NCBI RefSeq assembly: GCF_013618865.1
Contig: NZ_JABSOE010000010.1
Span: 20,633-84,632, forward strand
Origin: Phocaeicola faecicola
Lineage (GTDB): Bacteria; Bacteroidota; Bacteroidia; Bacteroidales; Bacteroidaceae
Direction of reading: 5' to 3'
Length of the DNA stretch: 64,000 nucleotides
Position 1 is the stretch's first letter. Each line of letters starts with the position of its first letter. Shown in pieces: positions 44,943-53,294 of this stretch. The position numbers and the translations under genes were made by a program. Under the pieces are notes generated by a model. It had not been told where the DNA came from. It did no database searches and worked only from the letters and a program-made list of their open reading frames with translations.

Positions 44943-45854
44943 TTAATCAAACGCTAAATACGGCGCCAGCCGTTGCAGGTCTTCCTCAGTAAATTCTTCG
45001 AGCATGGATAACTGGGGAAGGCCTTTTATTTTTCCGCGTTTCCGCCGCAGTTCAATAATGGCACGTGCCTTATAGAAATTCATGTAAGGATGATTCCGGA
45101 GTCGTTCCAGAGAGGCTTTATTTACAGGAATCTTAACCAGGGAGTCTGTAGATGAGACTTCAAACCATTCGTTCATTTCCGGAGTTACGTATTCAATCTC
45201 CCGGAGCTGTTCGACACGATAAAATCCTCCCAGGCGGTTCCGGTAGGCGACAATTCTTTTTGCAATGCCGCTTCCGATTCCCGGAATCCGTTTCAGAAGG
45301 GTTGTATCGGCGGTGTTCAACGAAATCCTCGTTCCTTTTTCCAGTTTGGGCAATGTGCTGAATGAATCTTTCGGGAAGACCGTCCGGACAGAATCGGACA
45401 GTACCGTCCGTGCCGTCTTGCTTTCCACTTCGGGAATAGACAGATAAGGCAAGAGGCGATGATAATCGTCTGAAGATAATCCGTAAATCTTCGAAAAAGC
45501 GGTCGCAGAACGGAAAACCCCTCCTTTCTGACGATACCGCAAGATATTACGCACCACAAAAGCTGGCAAACCCAACTGCAGCAGCATCACGGAATCGGCC
45601 GTATTGGGGTCAAAGGCATGCAATACCGATACTGTATGAGTTTTCTGCTTCCGGGGAGAAGAAAATTCAGCGTCTGCCTCCACCAACTGTTTCAGAAAGG
45701 AATCAATCCCACACGTATCCGGAAGGACGGCGTAATAACCTGCCACGTCTTTCTGTTTAAAAATTGCAATTCCCAATAAGACGGCAACTACAACCAACAG
45801 CAGCAGGATGGCCCTTCGCTCAGATTTTGTATAGTAAAAGAAATCCTTCCACAT
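44943..45854 (-). CDS. Helix-hairpin-helix (ComEA-like) membrane-anchored protein
   Basis: A 303-residue protein with one N-terminal membrane segment (residues about 14-32) and three HhH-type repeats: FDPNTADSVMLLQLGLPAFVVRNILRYRQKGG, then LNTADTTLLKRIPGIGSGIAKRIVAYRNRLGG, then VNKASLERLRNHPYMNFYKARAIIELRRKRG. The second is the best match to ComEA/PF12836. Such proteins bind double-stranded DNA outside the cytoplasmic membrane, often in DNA uptake. No other uptake genes lie near. It is 11 bp behind the sodium-dependent transporter gene. Confidence 0.88.
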   Translation of the reverse strand: MWKDFFYYTKSERRAILLLLVVVAVLLGIAIFKQKDVAGYYAVLPDTCGIDSFLKQLVEADAEFSSPRKQKTHTVSVLHAFDPNTADSVMLLQLGLPAFVVRNILRYRQKGGVFRSATAFSKIYGLSSDDYHRLLPYLSIPEVESKTARTVLSDSVRTVFPKDSFSTLPKLEKGTRISLNTADTTLLKRIPGIGSGIAKRIVAYRNRLGGFYRVEQLREIEYVTPEMNEWFEVSSTDSLVKIPVNKASLERLRNHPYMNFYKARAIIELRRKRGKIKGLPQLSMLEEFTEEDLQRLAPYLAFD

Positions 45855-45865
45855 GCATCAACTTT

Positions 45866-47230
45866 TTACAGCCAACCTAATTCATTGATGAAGATCAGCG
45901 TGATACCTACCGGAGCTACGTAACGCAGAATAAACGAATACACGGGATACAAAGGCATTGACAGGCTGCCCTTGTTGGTGATTTCATCCTTAACCAGGCG
46001 CTTGTCCAGATACCATCCTACAAAGATGGCAATCAATATGGCACTCAGCGGCAACATAATCTTTGCGGTCAGGAAATCCAATGCATCGAAGAAATTCAGT
46101 CCTGCAATCTGATACCCACTCCAGCACCCCAGTGACAAAGAGGATACAATACCTATCAACAGACTGCCTGCCGTTACCAGTCGGGCTGCCTTAATACGGG
46201 AAAAATGGAACTTTTCATGCAGGAAGGCAGTCGACACCTCGTGAAGTGAAATCGTGGACGTCAGAGCAGCCAGTGCCAGCAGCAGGTAAAACAAGACGGA
46301 GCAGACATATCCGATCAGCGGAATGCCGGCAAACGCCTGATGAAAGATATTGGGCAGGGTAATGAAGACCAGAGAAGGTCCGGAGTCGGGACTGATACCC
46401 ACCGAAAAGGCTGCCGGAAAGATAATCAATCCGGCCAGTACCGCTACAAACGTATCAATCAGGCCCACGCTGACGGCCGTATGCGCCAAACGGCTCTCCT
46501 TTCCAAAATAAGAAGCATAGGTCGACAGACAACCCATTCCCAGGCTCAGAGAGAAAAAGGCCTGTCCCATCGCTCCCAGGAATACCTCGGAATCCAGTTT
46601 GGAGAAATCCGGCTGTAGCAGGAAACGTATACCTTTTTCCGCTCCCGGAAGCATTACCGCACATACTGCCAGAATCAGAATCAGGGCAAACAGCAAGGGC
46701 ATCAATAATTTAGAGGAACGCTCTATGCCTTTCTGCACGCCTCTTACTACGACCCAGTGAGTAGCCAGTACAAAAACCAGCAAACAGACCAGGGGACGAA
46801 GCGGATGAGTAGAGAAATTCTTGAACAGAGTCACAAAATCTCCTTCCGCACTGCCTAAGAAACTGCCTGAAAGTGCCTGAAAGATGTATTCCAGCGTCCA
46901 TCCGGCCACCACCGAATAATATCCCAGAATCAAAAAGCCGGTCAATACGCCCAAATATCCGACCCACTTCCAGGGAGTCTTAGGTGCCAATACATTGAAA
47001 GCCTCTCCCGTACTGGCCTTCGCCTTCCGGCCCACTACAAATTCAGCAATCATAATAGGAACTCCCAGAATAAACACACAGCCCAGATAAATCAGGATAA
47101 AAGCCGCCCCTCCATGATTTCCTACTTCATAAGGGAAACGCCATATATTACCCAATCCTACCGCAGAACCTGCTGCAGCTAAAATCGCTCCTAATTTACT
47201 TCCAAATCCAATTCGCTCATTATGACGCAT
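45866..47230 (-). CDS. Neurotransmitter:sodium symporter (SNF) family transporter
   Basis: A 454-residue polytopic protein with about 11-12 helices. The family start is clear: FGSKLGAILAAAGSAVGLGNIWRFPYEVGNHGGAAF, the unwound helix that binds Na+ and substrate, and the GVPIMIAEFVVGRKA block. Bacterial members usually import amino acids such as leucine, tryptophan or alanine with sodium. The substrate cannot be told from the sequence. It is the first gene of a two-gene unit with the HhH gene, divergent from the VanZ-like gene. Confidence 0.94.
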   Translation of the reverse strand: MRHNERIGFGSKLGAILAAAGSAVGLGNIWRFPYEVGNHGGAAFILIYLGCVFILGVPIMIAEFVVGRKAKASTGEAFNVLAPKTPWKWVGYLGVLTGFLILGYYSVVAGWTLEYIFQALSGSFLGSAEGDFVTLFKNFSTHPLRPLVCLLVFVLATHWVVVRGVQKGIERSSKLLMPLLFALILILAVCAVMLPGAEKGIRFLLQPDFSKLDSEVFLGAMGQAFFSLSLGMGCLSTYASYFGKESRLAHTAVSVGLIDTFVAVLAGLIIFPAAFSVGISPDSGPSLVFITLPNIFHQAFAGIPLIGYVCSVLFYLLLALAALTSTISLHEVSTAFLHEKFHFSRIKAARLVTAGSLLIGIVSSLSLGCWSGYQIAGLNFFDALDFLTAKIMLPLSAILIAIFVGWYLDKRLVKDEITNKGSLSMPLYPVYSFILRYVAPVGITLIFINELGWL

Positions 47231-47290
47231 AAATCAATCTATATTTTATTTTTTAAACAGAATATCCACGCAAAAATAAGTAAAATCTCG

Positions 47291-47298
47291 TATTTTTG
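47291..47298 (+). promoter_or_regulatory. Promoter -7 box deciding the VanZ-like start
   Basis: TATTTTTG, exact consensus; predicted start near 47305. It excludes the upstream ATG at 47222 and supports the ATG at 47324. Confidence 0.65.
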
Positions 47299-47323
47299 CA
47301 CCAAAATAAAAAATTTGAACACA

Positions 47324-47719
47324 ATGCATTACTTAAAGACTTACCCATTATCGCTGATTCTCATTCTGATTATAGGTTATTTATCTTTTTTCCAGCCTCC
47401 CCAGACTTCATTAAGTGAAATCACAAACATTGACAAGCTTGTGCATTTCTGCATGTATGGGGGACTTACCACAGTCTTGTGGGTGGAATATCTCTTAAGA
47501 CACAAGTCAATCACTTACTCACACCTGATCATCGGAGGCGTCCTTGCCCCGATCTGCATGAGCGGCATTATCGAAATCCTTCAGTCCACTACCGACAACC
47601 GAAGCGGCGACTGGATGGATTTTCTGGCCAATATCACAGGCGTATGCACCGCCAGTTTACTCTGCTACTACGTTATCCGGCCTTATCTCAAACGAAAGGC
47701 ATCTGAAAACAGAAAATAA
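47324..47719 (+). CDS. VanZ-family membrane protein
   Basis: A 131-residue protein from the ATG at 47324, chosen because a promoter box lies between it and the upstream in-frame ATG. Three to four membrane segments are seen, with the VanZ-like features DKLVHFCMYGGLTTVLW and EILQSTTDNRSGDWMDFLANITGV. VanZ proteins were named for teicoplanin resistance, but most family members have no known activity. It is a single gene ending in a bidirectional terminator. Confidence 0.85.
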   Translation: MHYLKTYPLSLILILIIGYLSFFQPPQTSLSEITNIDKLVHFCMYGGLTTVLWVEYLLRHKSITYSHLIIGGVLAPICMSGIIEILQSTTDNRSGDWMDFLANITGVCTASLLCYYVIRPYLKRKASENRK

Positions 47720-47724
47720 AAAGA

Positions 47725-47761
47725 AAGGCTCCTACTTGCTTCACAGCAACCAGAGCCTTAT
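47725..47761. terminator. Bidirectional terminator VanZ-like / sigma factor
   Basis: AAGGCTC (47725-47731) and GAGCCTT (47753-47759) pair across a 21-base loop between convergent genes; A- and T-rich flanks lie on both sides. Confidence 0.7.
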
Positions 47762-47792
47762 TTATTATTATTTTAAAGATAGAGAGTACATC

Positions 47793-48293
47793 TTAACGGA
47801 AGTCTTTCAACTCTTCCTGCAGTTTCTGCCGGGTAAAATAAATTCTACTCTTTACTGTACCCAACGGCAAGTTCAGTTTCTCTGCTATTTCACGATACTT
47901 AAATCCTGAAACATACATAGCAAAGGGGGTTTTCAATTCTTTCGGCAGAGCATTTACAATACGGTGCATCTCCTTCAGGTCGTATGCACTTTCTGTAGAG
48001 TCAGCCTCCAGATCCAAACATTGGTTCAGACAGAAGGAATTTTCAGATTGATCTACATAGGTCTGATCGCGCAGAGTCCGACGATAATTGTTAATAAAAA
48101 TATTACGCATTATCGTATAAATCCATCCTTTGAAATTAGTTCCTACCGCATACTTTTCTTCATTGTCCAACGCCTTTAAAGAAGTCTCCTGCAAGAGGTC
48201 GTTTGCCTCTTCCTGATCTGAAGTCAACTTATAAGCGAAAAGCAACAATTCATTCTGTATGCTAATCAAATTCTGTGCGAAGTTAGCTGCCAT
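47793..48293 (-). CDS. RNA polymerase ECF-type sigma factor
   Basis: A 166-residue sigma-70 family protein with only regions 2 and 4. Region 2: LLLFAYKLTSDQEEANDLLQETSLKAL and GWIYTIMRNIFINNYRR. Region 4: LPKELKTPFAMYVSGFKYREIAEKLNLPLGTVKSRIYFTRQKL. The missing regions 1 and 3 make it ECF type. No anti-sigma gene with an FecR domain lies beside it, and SusC at 20.9 kb has no STN domain, so its partner and its regulon are unknown. Its own promoter box lies at 48343-48336. Confidence 0.93.
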   Translation of the reverse strand: MAANFAQNLISIQNELLLFAYKLTSDQEEANDLLQETSLKALDNEEKYAVGTNFKGWIYTIMRNIFINNYRRTLRDQTYVDQSENSFCLNQCLDLEADSTESAYDLKEMHRIVNALPKELKTPFAMYVSGFKYREIAEKLNLPLGTVKSRIYFTRQKLQEELKDFR

Positions 48294-48335
48294 AATTTTA
48301 TCTGTTATTTGAGAGTTTACTTTGTTTTAGCGATA

Positions 48336-48343
48336 CAAAGATA
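48336..48343 (-). promoter_or_regulatory. Promoter -7 box for the sigma factor gene
   Basis: The minus strand reads TATCTTTG, exact consensus; predicted leader about 36 bases. Confidence 0.65.
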
Positions 48344-48453
48344 CCTGACATATCACGAACAATGTTCATAAAATCAGACATCCGATAGCCTAGAAACTAT
48401 CCAATAACAGTTTATACCCCCTATTCTGATAGATTTCAGGGGGTGTGACAGGT

Positions 48454-48936
48454 TTATTTCGACCCCCTCCAGGTTATAAACGGCCTTTCCTTCAGAAAAG
48501 AATTATAATATTGTACCTGTCCGGTAACCTCTTCTCCCAGGAAGGGAGGACGTTCATAAACTTCGTCTTCGGTCGCGAGTTCTACCTCCGCAATTACCAA
48601 CCCCAAGTTATCTCCATAAAATTCATCTACTTCAAAAACATGCTTTCCGGCTCTCACCAGATAACGTGTTTTATCTATGATTCCAGACTCACAAAGTTTC
48701 ATCAGCTCTTCCGCTTCCTGTAAAGAAATTTCCTTCTCCCATTCATAGCGGCTGAGTCCGGAACGGTCCGAAGGTCCCTTAATTGTGAGGAAGCCTTTGT
48801 CCTCACAAATACGAACCCTCACAGTGCGTCCGCGCGCACTGCAAATATATCCTTGACAGATTCTTTTGCTGGCAAAAGCCAGTGACTTGTAAGAATCATC
48901 AATCACCAGAAATTTCCGTTCTATCTCCTGTGCCAT
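48454..48936 (-). CDS. CYTH-domain protein (probable triphosphatase)
   Basis: A 160-residue CYTH protein. The defining ExExK motif is at the start (EIERKF), followed by alternating charged strands GRTVRVRICEDKGFLTIKG, SRYEWEKEIS and FEVDEFYGDNLGLVIAEVEL, which line the tunnel that binds triphosphate and metal ions. Bacterial members hydrolyse tripolyphosphate or related compounds; the true substrate here is unknown. Its ATG directly touches the stop codon of the 44-residue membrane protein gene upstream, so the two form one unit. Confidence 0.93.
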   Translation of the reverse strand: MAQEIERKFLVIDDSYKSLAFASKRICQGYICSARGRTVRVRICEDKGFLTIKGPSDRSGLSRYEWEKEISLQEAEELMKLCESGIIDKTRYLVRAGKHVFEVDEFYGDNLGLVIAEVELATEDEVYERPPFLGEEVTGQVQYYNSFLKERPFITWRGSK

Positions 48937-49071
48937 TTATGCCAAGGAATAACCTATGATTATCAGTAAAGCCAATACTACGAACGCAATGCATATATTA
49001 CGAATCATCCGGTTGGCTTTTTCTGCCTCACGCTTACTGTAATTTTCCTTTTTAATTGATTTCTTGTTCAT
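48937..49071 (-). CDS. Small (44-residue) single-pass membrane protein
   Basis: A short open frame of 44 codons plus stop. The N-terminal half is highly basic and charged (MNKKSIKKENYSKREAEKAN) and the C-terminal half is a clear membrane segment (NICIAFVVLALLIIIGYSLA). The start is supported by an exact promoter box at 49099-49092, which predicts a leader of about 14 bases. The stop TAA is directly followed by the ATG of the CYTH gene, so they must be co-transcribed and coupled. The function is unknown. It is not a by-product of another frame: no larger gene covers it. Confidence 0.72.
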   Translation of the reverse strand: MNKKSIKKENYSKREAEKANRMIRNICIAFVVLALLIIIGYSLA

Positions 49072-49091
49072 AGGACTTACATTTTGTTTCC

Positions 49092-49099
49092 CAAAAATA
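49092..49099 (-). promoter_or_regulatory. Promoter -7 box for the small protein and CYTH genes
   Basis: The minus strand reads TATTTTTG, exact consensus, with a TTTG about 20-22 bases further upstream; predicted start near 49085, 14 bases ahead of the ATG. Confidence 0.6.
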
Positions 49100-49136
49100 C
49101 AATATATAATTAAAAATTACACAAAAAACGCTCTTT

Positions 49137-50252
49137 TTATACCTCGCTATCTGAAAATTCCATCAAATAGGCTTTGATAAAGCCGTCAATCTTACCGTCC
49201 ATAACCCCATTTACATCTGAAGTCTGGTAATTGGTACGATGGTCTTTCACGCGGCGGTCGTCAAACACGTAACTGCGGATCTGTGATCCCCATTCGATTT
49301 TCTTCTTTCCGGCCTCTACCTTCGCCTGTTCCTCCAGACGATGCTGCAGTTCTTTATCATACAGGATAGAGCGCAACTGACGCATGGCGTTCTCCTTGTT
49401 CTTCGGCTGGTCACGTGTTTCCGTATTTTCAATCAGGATTTCCTCTTCCTCACCGGTATACGGGTCTTTGTACTGATAACGCAGGCGGACTCCGGATTCT
49501 ACCTTATTTACGTTCTGTCCACCGGCACCACCGCTTCGGAAGGTATCCCATGACAAACGTGCCGGTTCTACCGTCACTTCAATCGAGTCATCGACCAGCG
49601 GAGTTACAAACACCGATGCAAACGACGTCATTCGCTTTCCCTGCGCGTTGTAAGGAGATACACGGACCAGACGATGCACTCCGTTCTCACCCTTCAGATA
49701 ACCGTAAGCATATGGACCTTCGATGTTCATGGTAACCGTCTTGATTCCGGCCTCATCACCTTCCTGCAAATTGGCAACCGACAATTTATAGCCGTTGCTT
49801 TCCGCCCAGCGCATGTACATACGCATCAGCATAGACGACCAGTCCTGACTTTCCGTACCACCGGCACCTGAGTTAATTTTCAGCACACAGTCCATCTGAT
49901 CAGCTTCCGAACGCAACATATTCTTCAGTTCCAGCTCCTCCACTGCCACAAGTGCCTTGCTGTAAGCCTCATCCACCTCAGCCTCTGTCACCAGTTCATC
50001 CTTATAAAAGTCAAAAGCCAGTTCCAGTTCATCAGCCAGCGTCTTCACTTCCTGATATCCTTCAATCCAGCTCTGCAACCCCTTCACCTTCTTCATCTGA
50101 GCCTCAGCCTTCTTCGCATCATCCCAAAATCCAGGCGCCTGTGTCCGGAGTTGTTCCTCTTCCACTTGTACCTTCTTGTTCTCAATATCCAAATAACGAT
50201 AAAGAGCCTCTGTACGATTCTTGATATCTTTCAGTTGTTCTATTGTTATCAT
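49137..50252 (-). CDS. prfB: Peptide chain release factor 2
   Basis: A 371-residue RF2. The catalytic GGQ is at Gly244-Gly245-Gln246 in SGGAGGQNVNKVESGVRLR. At the place of the codon-reading SPF tripeptide it has Ser199-Pro-Tyr201. It ends translation at UGA and UAA. The N-terminus (RTEALYRYLDIENKK) aligns with the E. coli region where a +1 frameshift is needed, but here it is a single continuous frame with no internal UGA, so the usual autoregulatory frameshift is absent. It is a single gene upstream of the small-protein/CYTH unit. Confidence 0.97.
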   Translation of the reverse strand: MITIEQLKDIKNRTEALYRYLDIENKKVQVEEEQLRTQAPGFWDDAKKAEAQMKKVKGLQSWIEGYQEVKTLADELELAFDFYKDELVTEAEVDEAYSKALVAVEELELKNMLRSEADQMDCVLKINSGAGGTESQDWSSMLMRMYMRWAESNGYKLSVANLQEGDEAGIKTVTMNIEGPYAYGYLKGENGVHRLVRVSPYNAQGKRMTSFASVFVTPLVDDSIEVTVEPARLSWDTFRSGGAGGQNVNKVESGVRLRYQYKDPYTGEEEEILIENTETRDQPKNKENAMRQLRSILYDKELQHRLEEQAKVEAGKKKIEWGSQIRSYVFDDRRVKDHRTNYQTSDVNGVMDGKIDGFIKAYLMEFSDSEV

Positions 50253-50311
50253 ATATAAAAACTTAAATGTGTCAACAGCTAATTTTATCTCGTTAATAAT
50301 TCATTCCTGTC

Positions 50312-52120
50312 TCATTCCTCCTTATACATTTCCTCAATCTCGGCCGCATAATTCTTCATCAGTACAGGACGCTTGATTTTCAATGTATTGGTCAGTTCTC
50401 CCTTTTCCATACTGAAAGGTTCGGGAAGCAAGGTAAACCGCTTGATCTGCTCGTAATGCGCAAACTCCTGCTGCAAGGTATCGATACGCATCTGGAAAAG
50501 TTCCTTGATTTCCGGTTTCTGCAGCAAGTCCTTCCGGTCCTTATAGTCGATTCCATGTTCACGCGCATATTTCTCTACCTGTGCATATTCCGGCACAATC
50601 AGGGCAGAAACAAACTTCCGCTGATCGGCAATGATGGAAATCTGATCGATATAACGGTCGACCACCAGTTTGGTCTCAATCGCCTGAGGAGCGATGTACT
50701 TTCCGTTAGAAGTCTTGAACAAGTCTTTCAGACGCTCAGTAAGGAAGAGGAAGCCGTCTTTGATATATCCGGCATCTCCCGTATGGAACCATCCGTCTTC
50801 CGTAATATACTGCTTTGTCATTGCCTCCTTGCGGTAATATCCCTTCGTAATCGTCTCTCCGCGAAGCAGAATCTCCCCGTTTTCGGCAATCTGTATCTCG
50901 ATACCCGGCATCACCCGTCCTACAGAACCCAGGCAGAAGTCGCCAAACCATTCACAGGATACCGTAGCCGTCGTCTCCGTCAGTCCGTATCCGGCAATCA
51001 TGTTGATACCCACCGAATGAACGAACTCCTGGACCGCAACCGGAATGGCCGCTCCCGCCGTCGGGAAGAAATGACCGTTCTCAATTCCGATGGTCTTCTT
51101 AAGCAGACTGAAAACCGTCTTCTCATAAAATTTATATTTCAGATGCAGCAAAGCCGGCGGAGTCTTGCCACGCAGCACATACTCAATGTTATGTTCCCGT
51201 CCCACCTTCAGCGCATCAATCATCAGACTCTTTTTCAGTCCGGTAGTCTCGTTGATTTTCTCCAGTACCCCGTTGTATACCTTCTCCCAGAACCGCGGGA
51301 CACTGCACATGGCAGTAGGCCGTACTTCCTTGATTGTCTTCTGAATATCCTGCGGACGCAAATTGATGCACAACAGGCACCCCTTGCTGACGCAGTAATA
51401 CGTCCACGCTCTCTCAAAAATATGCGTAAAAGGAAGGAAGTTCATCACCACTTCCGAATCATCAAATCCCGTCATCCGGCGGTTATGCGCTTCAAAAGCC
51501 GTTTCAAAGCAAGAATGATGCAACATCACCCCCTTCGATTCTCCGGTCGTACCCGAAGTATAAAGAATATTCGCCAAGTCATCCCTGGACGAAGACTTCG
51601 TCCGGGCATCCACCTCCTTCTGCAATTCTGCAGGCTCACCCAACTTCAAGAAATCCGAATAATAAATAGAATTGGCATCGGCAGGTGCCTTCTTCACCTT
51701 CGGATCAAAGATGATAATCTGTTTCAGCGTCTTGCACAAATTCTGCACCCGGTATGCCACATCATACTGGTACTGCTCGCCGACAAACAGAAAACGGATA
51801 GAAGCATCCTCCAAAATATAATGCACCTGTGCCTCAGAGCTGGTCGCATACAAAGGAATCGTAACGACACGACTGGCAAAAGCGCCAAAATCCGTATAAA
51901 GACATTCAGGCATGTTCTGCGAAAACACTCCCACATTCTCCTGTACTCCTACACCCAAAGCGACCAATGCTTTCGACGCCTGTCTTGCTTTCCCCGCAAA
52001 CTCATTCCATGTCACGGGCATCCACACGCCTGCCTCGTAATCACGGTATTTTAAGGCAATACGATTACCGTATTTTTCGGCTTGCTTATCAAGCAAAGTC
52101 GACAAATAAGAATTACTCAT
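50312..52120 (-). CDS. Long-chain fatty acid-CoA ligase (AMP-forming)
   Basis: A 602-residue ANL-superfamily enzyme. The ATP loop is LANILYTSGTTGESKGVML; the second core motif is AGYGLTETTATVS; then DGWFHTGDAGYIKDGFLFLTERLKDLFKTSNGKYIAPQAIE, ending with the catalytic-lysine region TNTLKIKRP. These place it with long-chain acyl-CoA synthetases that activate free fatty acids for lipid synthesis or breakdown. It is a single gene, divergent from the deacylase gene with paired promoters between them. Confidence 0.94.
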   Translation of the reverse strand: MSNSYLSTLLDKQAEKYGNRIALKYRDYEAGVWMPVTWNEFAGKARQASKALVALGVGVQENVGVFSQNMPECLYTDFGAFASRVVTIPLYATSSEAQVHYILEDASIRFLFVGEQYQYDVAYRVQNLCKTLKQIIIFDPKVKKAPADANSIYYSDFLKLGEPAELQKEVDARTKSSSRDDLANILYTSGTTGESKGVMLHHSCFETAFEAHNRRMTGFDDSEVVMNFLPFTHIFERAWTYYCVSKGCLLCINLRPQDIQKTIKEVRPTAMCSVPRFWEKVYNGVLEKINETTGLKKSLMIDALKVGREHNIEYVLRGKTPPALLHLKYKFYEKTVFSLLKKTIGIENGHFFPTAGAAIPVAVQEFVHSVGINMIAGYGLTETTATVSCEWFGDFCLGSVGRVMPGIEIQIAENGEILLRGETITKGYYRKEAMTKQYITEDGWFHTGDAGYIKDGFLFLTERLKDLFKTSNGKYIAPQAIETKLVVDRYIDQISIIADQRKFVSALIVPEYAQVEKYAREHGIDYKDRKDLLQKPEIKELFQMRIDTLQQEFAHYEQIKRFTLLPEPFSMEKGELTNTLKIKRPVLMKNYAAEIEEMYKEE

Positions 52121-52152
52121 TTATTTTTTGATTATTTTATTATCGCTGTGTG

Positions 52153-52160
52153 CAAAGATA
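52153..52160 (-). promoter_or_regulatory. Promoter -7 box for the acyl-CoA ligase gene
   Basis: The minus strand reads TATCTTTG, exact consensus; predicted leader about 25 bases. Confidence 0.68.
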
Positions 52161-52184
52161 GAGTTTAATTTGGAATAAATAAAG

Positions 52185-52192
52185 TATCTTTG
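52185..52192 (+). promoter_or_regulatory. Promoter -7 box for the M20-M28-sufE unit
   Basis: TATCTTTG, exact consensus; predicted start near 52199, 20 bases ahead of the ATG at 52219. It is back to back with the ligase promoter 25 bp away. Confidence 0.7.
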
Positions 52193-52218
52193 CCTTACAA
52201 AACAAAAGATTCTTTACG

Positions 52219-53280
52219 ATGGATACTGGTTATTATACTTCCGAAGCGCTTACGCTGCTTTATTCACTCATTGGCATTCCTTCCATCAGCCGGGAAGAAG
52301 AAGCCGCAGCCGATTTTCTGCAAAACTACATTGAAGAAACGGGTATCATGACCGGACGTTCCGGCAACAACATCTGGTGCATCAGTCCCATGTTCGACAT
52401 CAACCGGCCCACCATCCTTCTCAACTCACACATCGATACAGTGAAACCGGTGAACGGATGGCGCAAACAGCCCTTTACCCCGAAAGTCGAAAACGGGAAA
52501 CTGTACGGTCTGGGAAGCAACGACGCCGGCGGAAGCCTCGTCTCACTGTTTCAGACTTTCCGCTACCTGAGCACCACCGAACAAAGCTATAACCTGATCT
52601 TTCTGGCATCCTGCGAAGAAGAGGTTTCCGGAAAGAACGGCATAGAAAGCATCCTTCCCCAGCTCCCTCCCATTACCCTGGGCATCGTAGGTGAGCCTAC
52701 GGAAATGCACCCGGCCATTGCCGAGAAAGGCCTGATGGTACTCGACGTAACAGCCCGGGGAAAAGCTGGACATGCCGCCCGCGAAGAAGGCGAAAATGCC
52801 ATCTACAAGGTACTCGACGACATCGAATGGTTCCGCTCCTACCGCTTCCCCAAAGCATCCGATCTGCTGGGCCCTGTAAAAATGAGCGTCACCCAGATCA
52901 ATGCCGGTACCCAGCACAACGTCATCCCCGACCTGTGCACCTTCGTGGTCGACATACGCAGCAACGAATTCTATTCCAACGAAGAGCTGTTCAAGGAAAT
53001 CTCCTCCCACATCCAGTGCGAGGCCAAGGCACGCTCCTTCCGCCTGAATTCCTCCCACCTGCCGGCCGACCATCCCTTCGTACGCCGTGCCGTCGAACTG
53101 GGCAGAGTTCCCTTCGGTTCACCGACCCTTTCCGACCAGGCCCTGATGCCCTTCCCTTCCGTAAAAATCGGTCCGGGAAAATCGTCACGCTCTCATACAG
53201 CCGACGAATACATCATGATCAACGAGATAGAAGAAGCCATCCGGCTTTACGTGGAAATATTAGACGGACTTACTTTATAA
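52219..53280 (+). CDS. argE': M20-family deacylase, probable N-succinylcitrulline desuccinylase
   Basis: A 353-residue M20 metallohydrolase. The zinc ligands fit the family: His-Asp in LLNSHIDTVKPV, Asp in LGSNDAGGSLVSL, catalytic and binding Glu pair in ASCEEEVSG, Asp-like position in GEPTEMHPAIAEKG, and a final His in SRSHTADEY. Homologues are annotated ArgE/DapE. In Bacteroides the succinyl group is removed from citrulline after the transcarbamylase step, and I recall that the B. thetaiotaomicron homologue (BT3549) was assigned this role by fitness data. It is not near the other arg genes. Confidence 0.8.
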   Translation: MDTGYYTSEALTLLYSLIGIPSISREEEAAADFLQNYIEETGIMTGRSGNNIWCISPMFDINRPTILLNSHIDTVKPVNGWRKQPFTPKVENGKLYGLGSNDAGGSLVSLFQTFRYLSTTEQSYNLIFLASCEEEVSGKNGIESILPQLPPITLGIVGEPTEMHPAIAEKGLMVLDVTARGKAGHAAREEGENAIYKVLDDIEWFRSYRFPKASDLLGPVKMSVTQINAGTQHNVIPDLCTFVVDIRSNEFYSNEELFKEISSHIQCEAKARSFRLNSSHLPADHPFVRRAVELGRVPFGSPTLSDQALMPFPSVKIGPGKSSRSHTADEYIMINEIEEAIRLYVEILDGLTL

Positions 53281-53294
53281 CCCCAACAAGCATT

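Noticed and set aside
48417..48443. CCCCCT/AGGGGG hairpin behind the CYTH gene as a terminator
   Set aside because: The stem is only six pairs with a long loop and no T-run on the minus strand; left out of the features.
50456..52054. 532-codon plus-strand frame opposite the acyl-CoA ligase gene
   Set aside because: Shadow of a conserved gene with complete catalytic motifs; no initiation signal.
52827..53294. N-terminal extension of the M28 protein frame
   Set aside because: It lies inside the M20 gene in another frame; the lipobox signal sequence begins at 53295.
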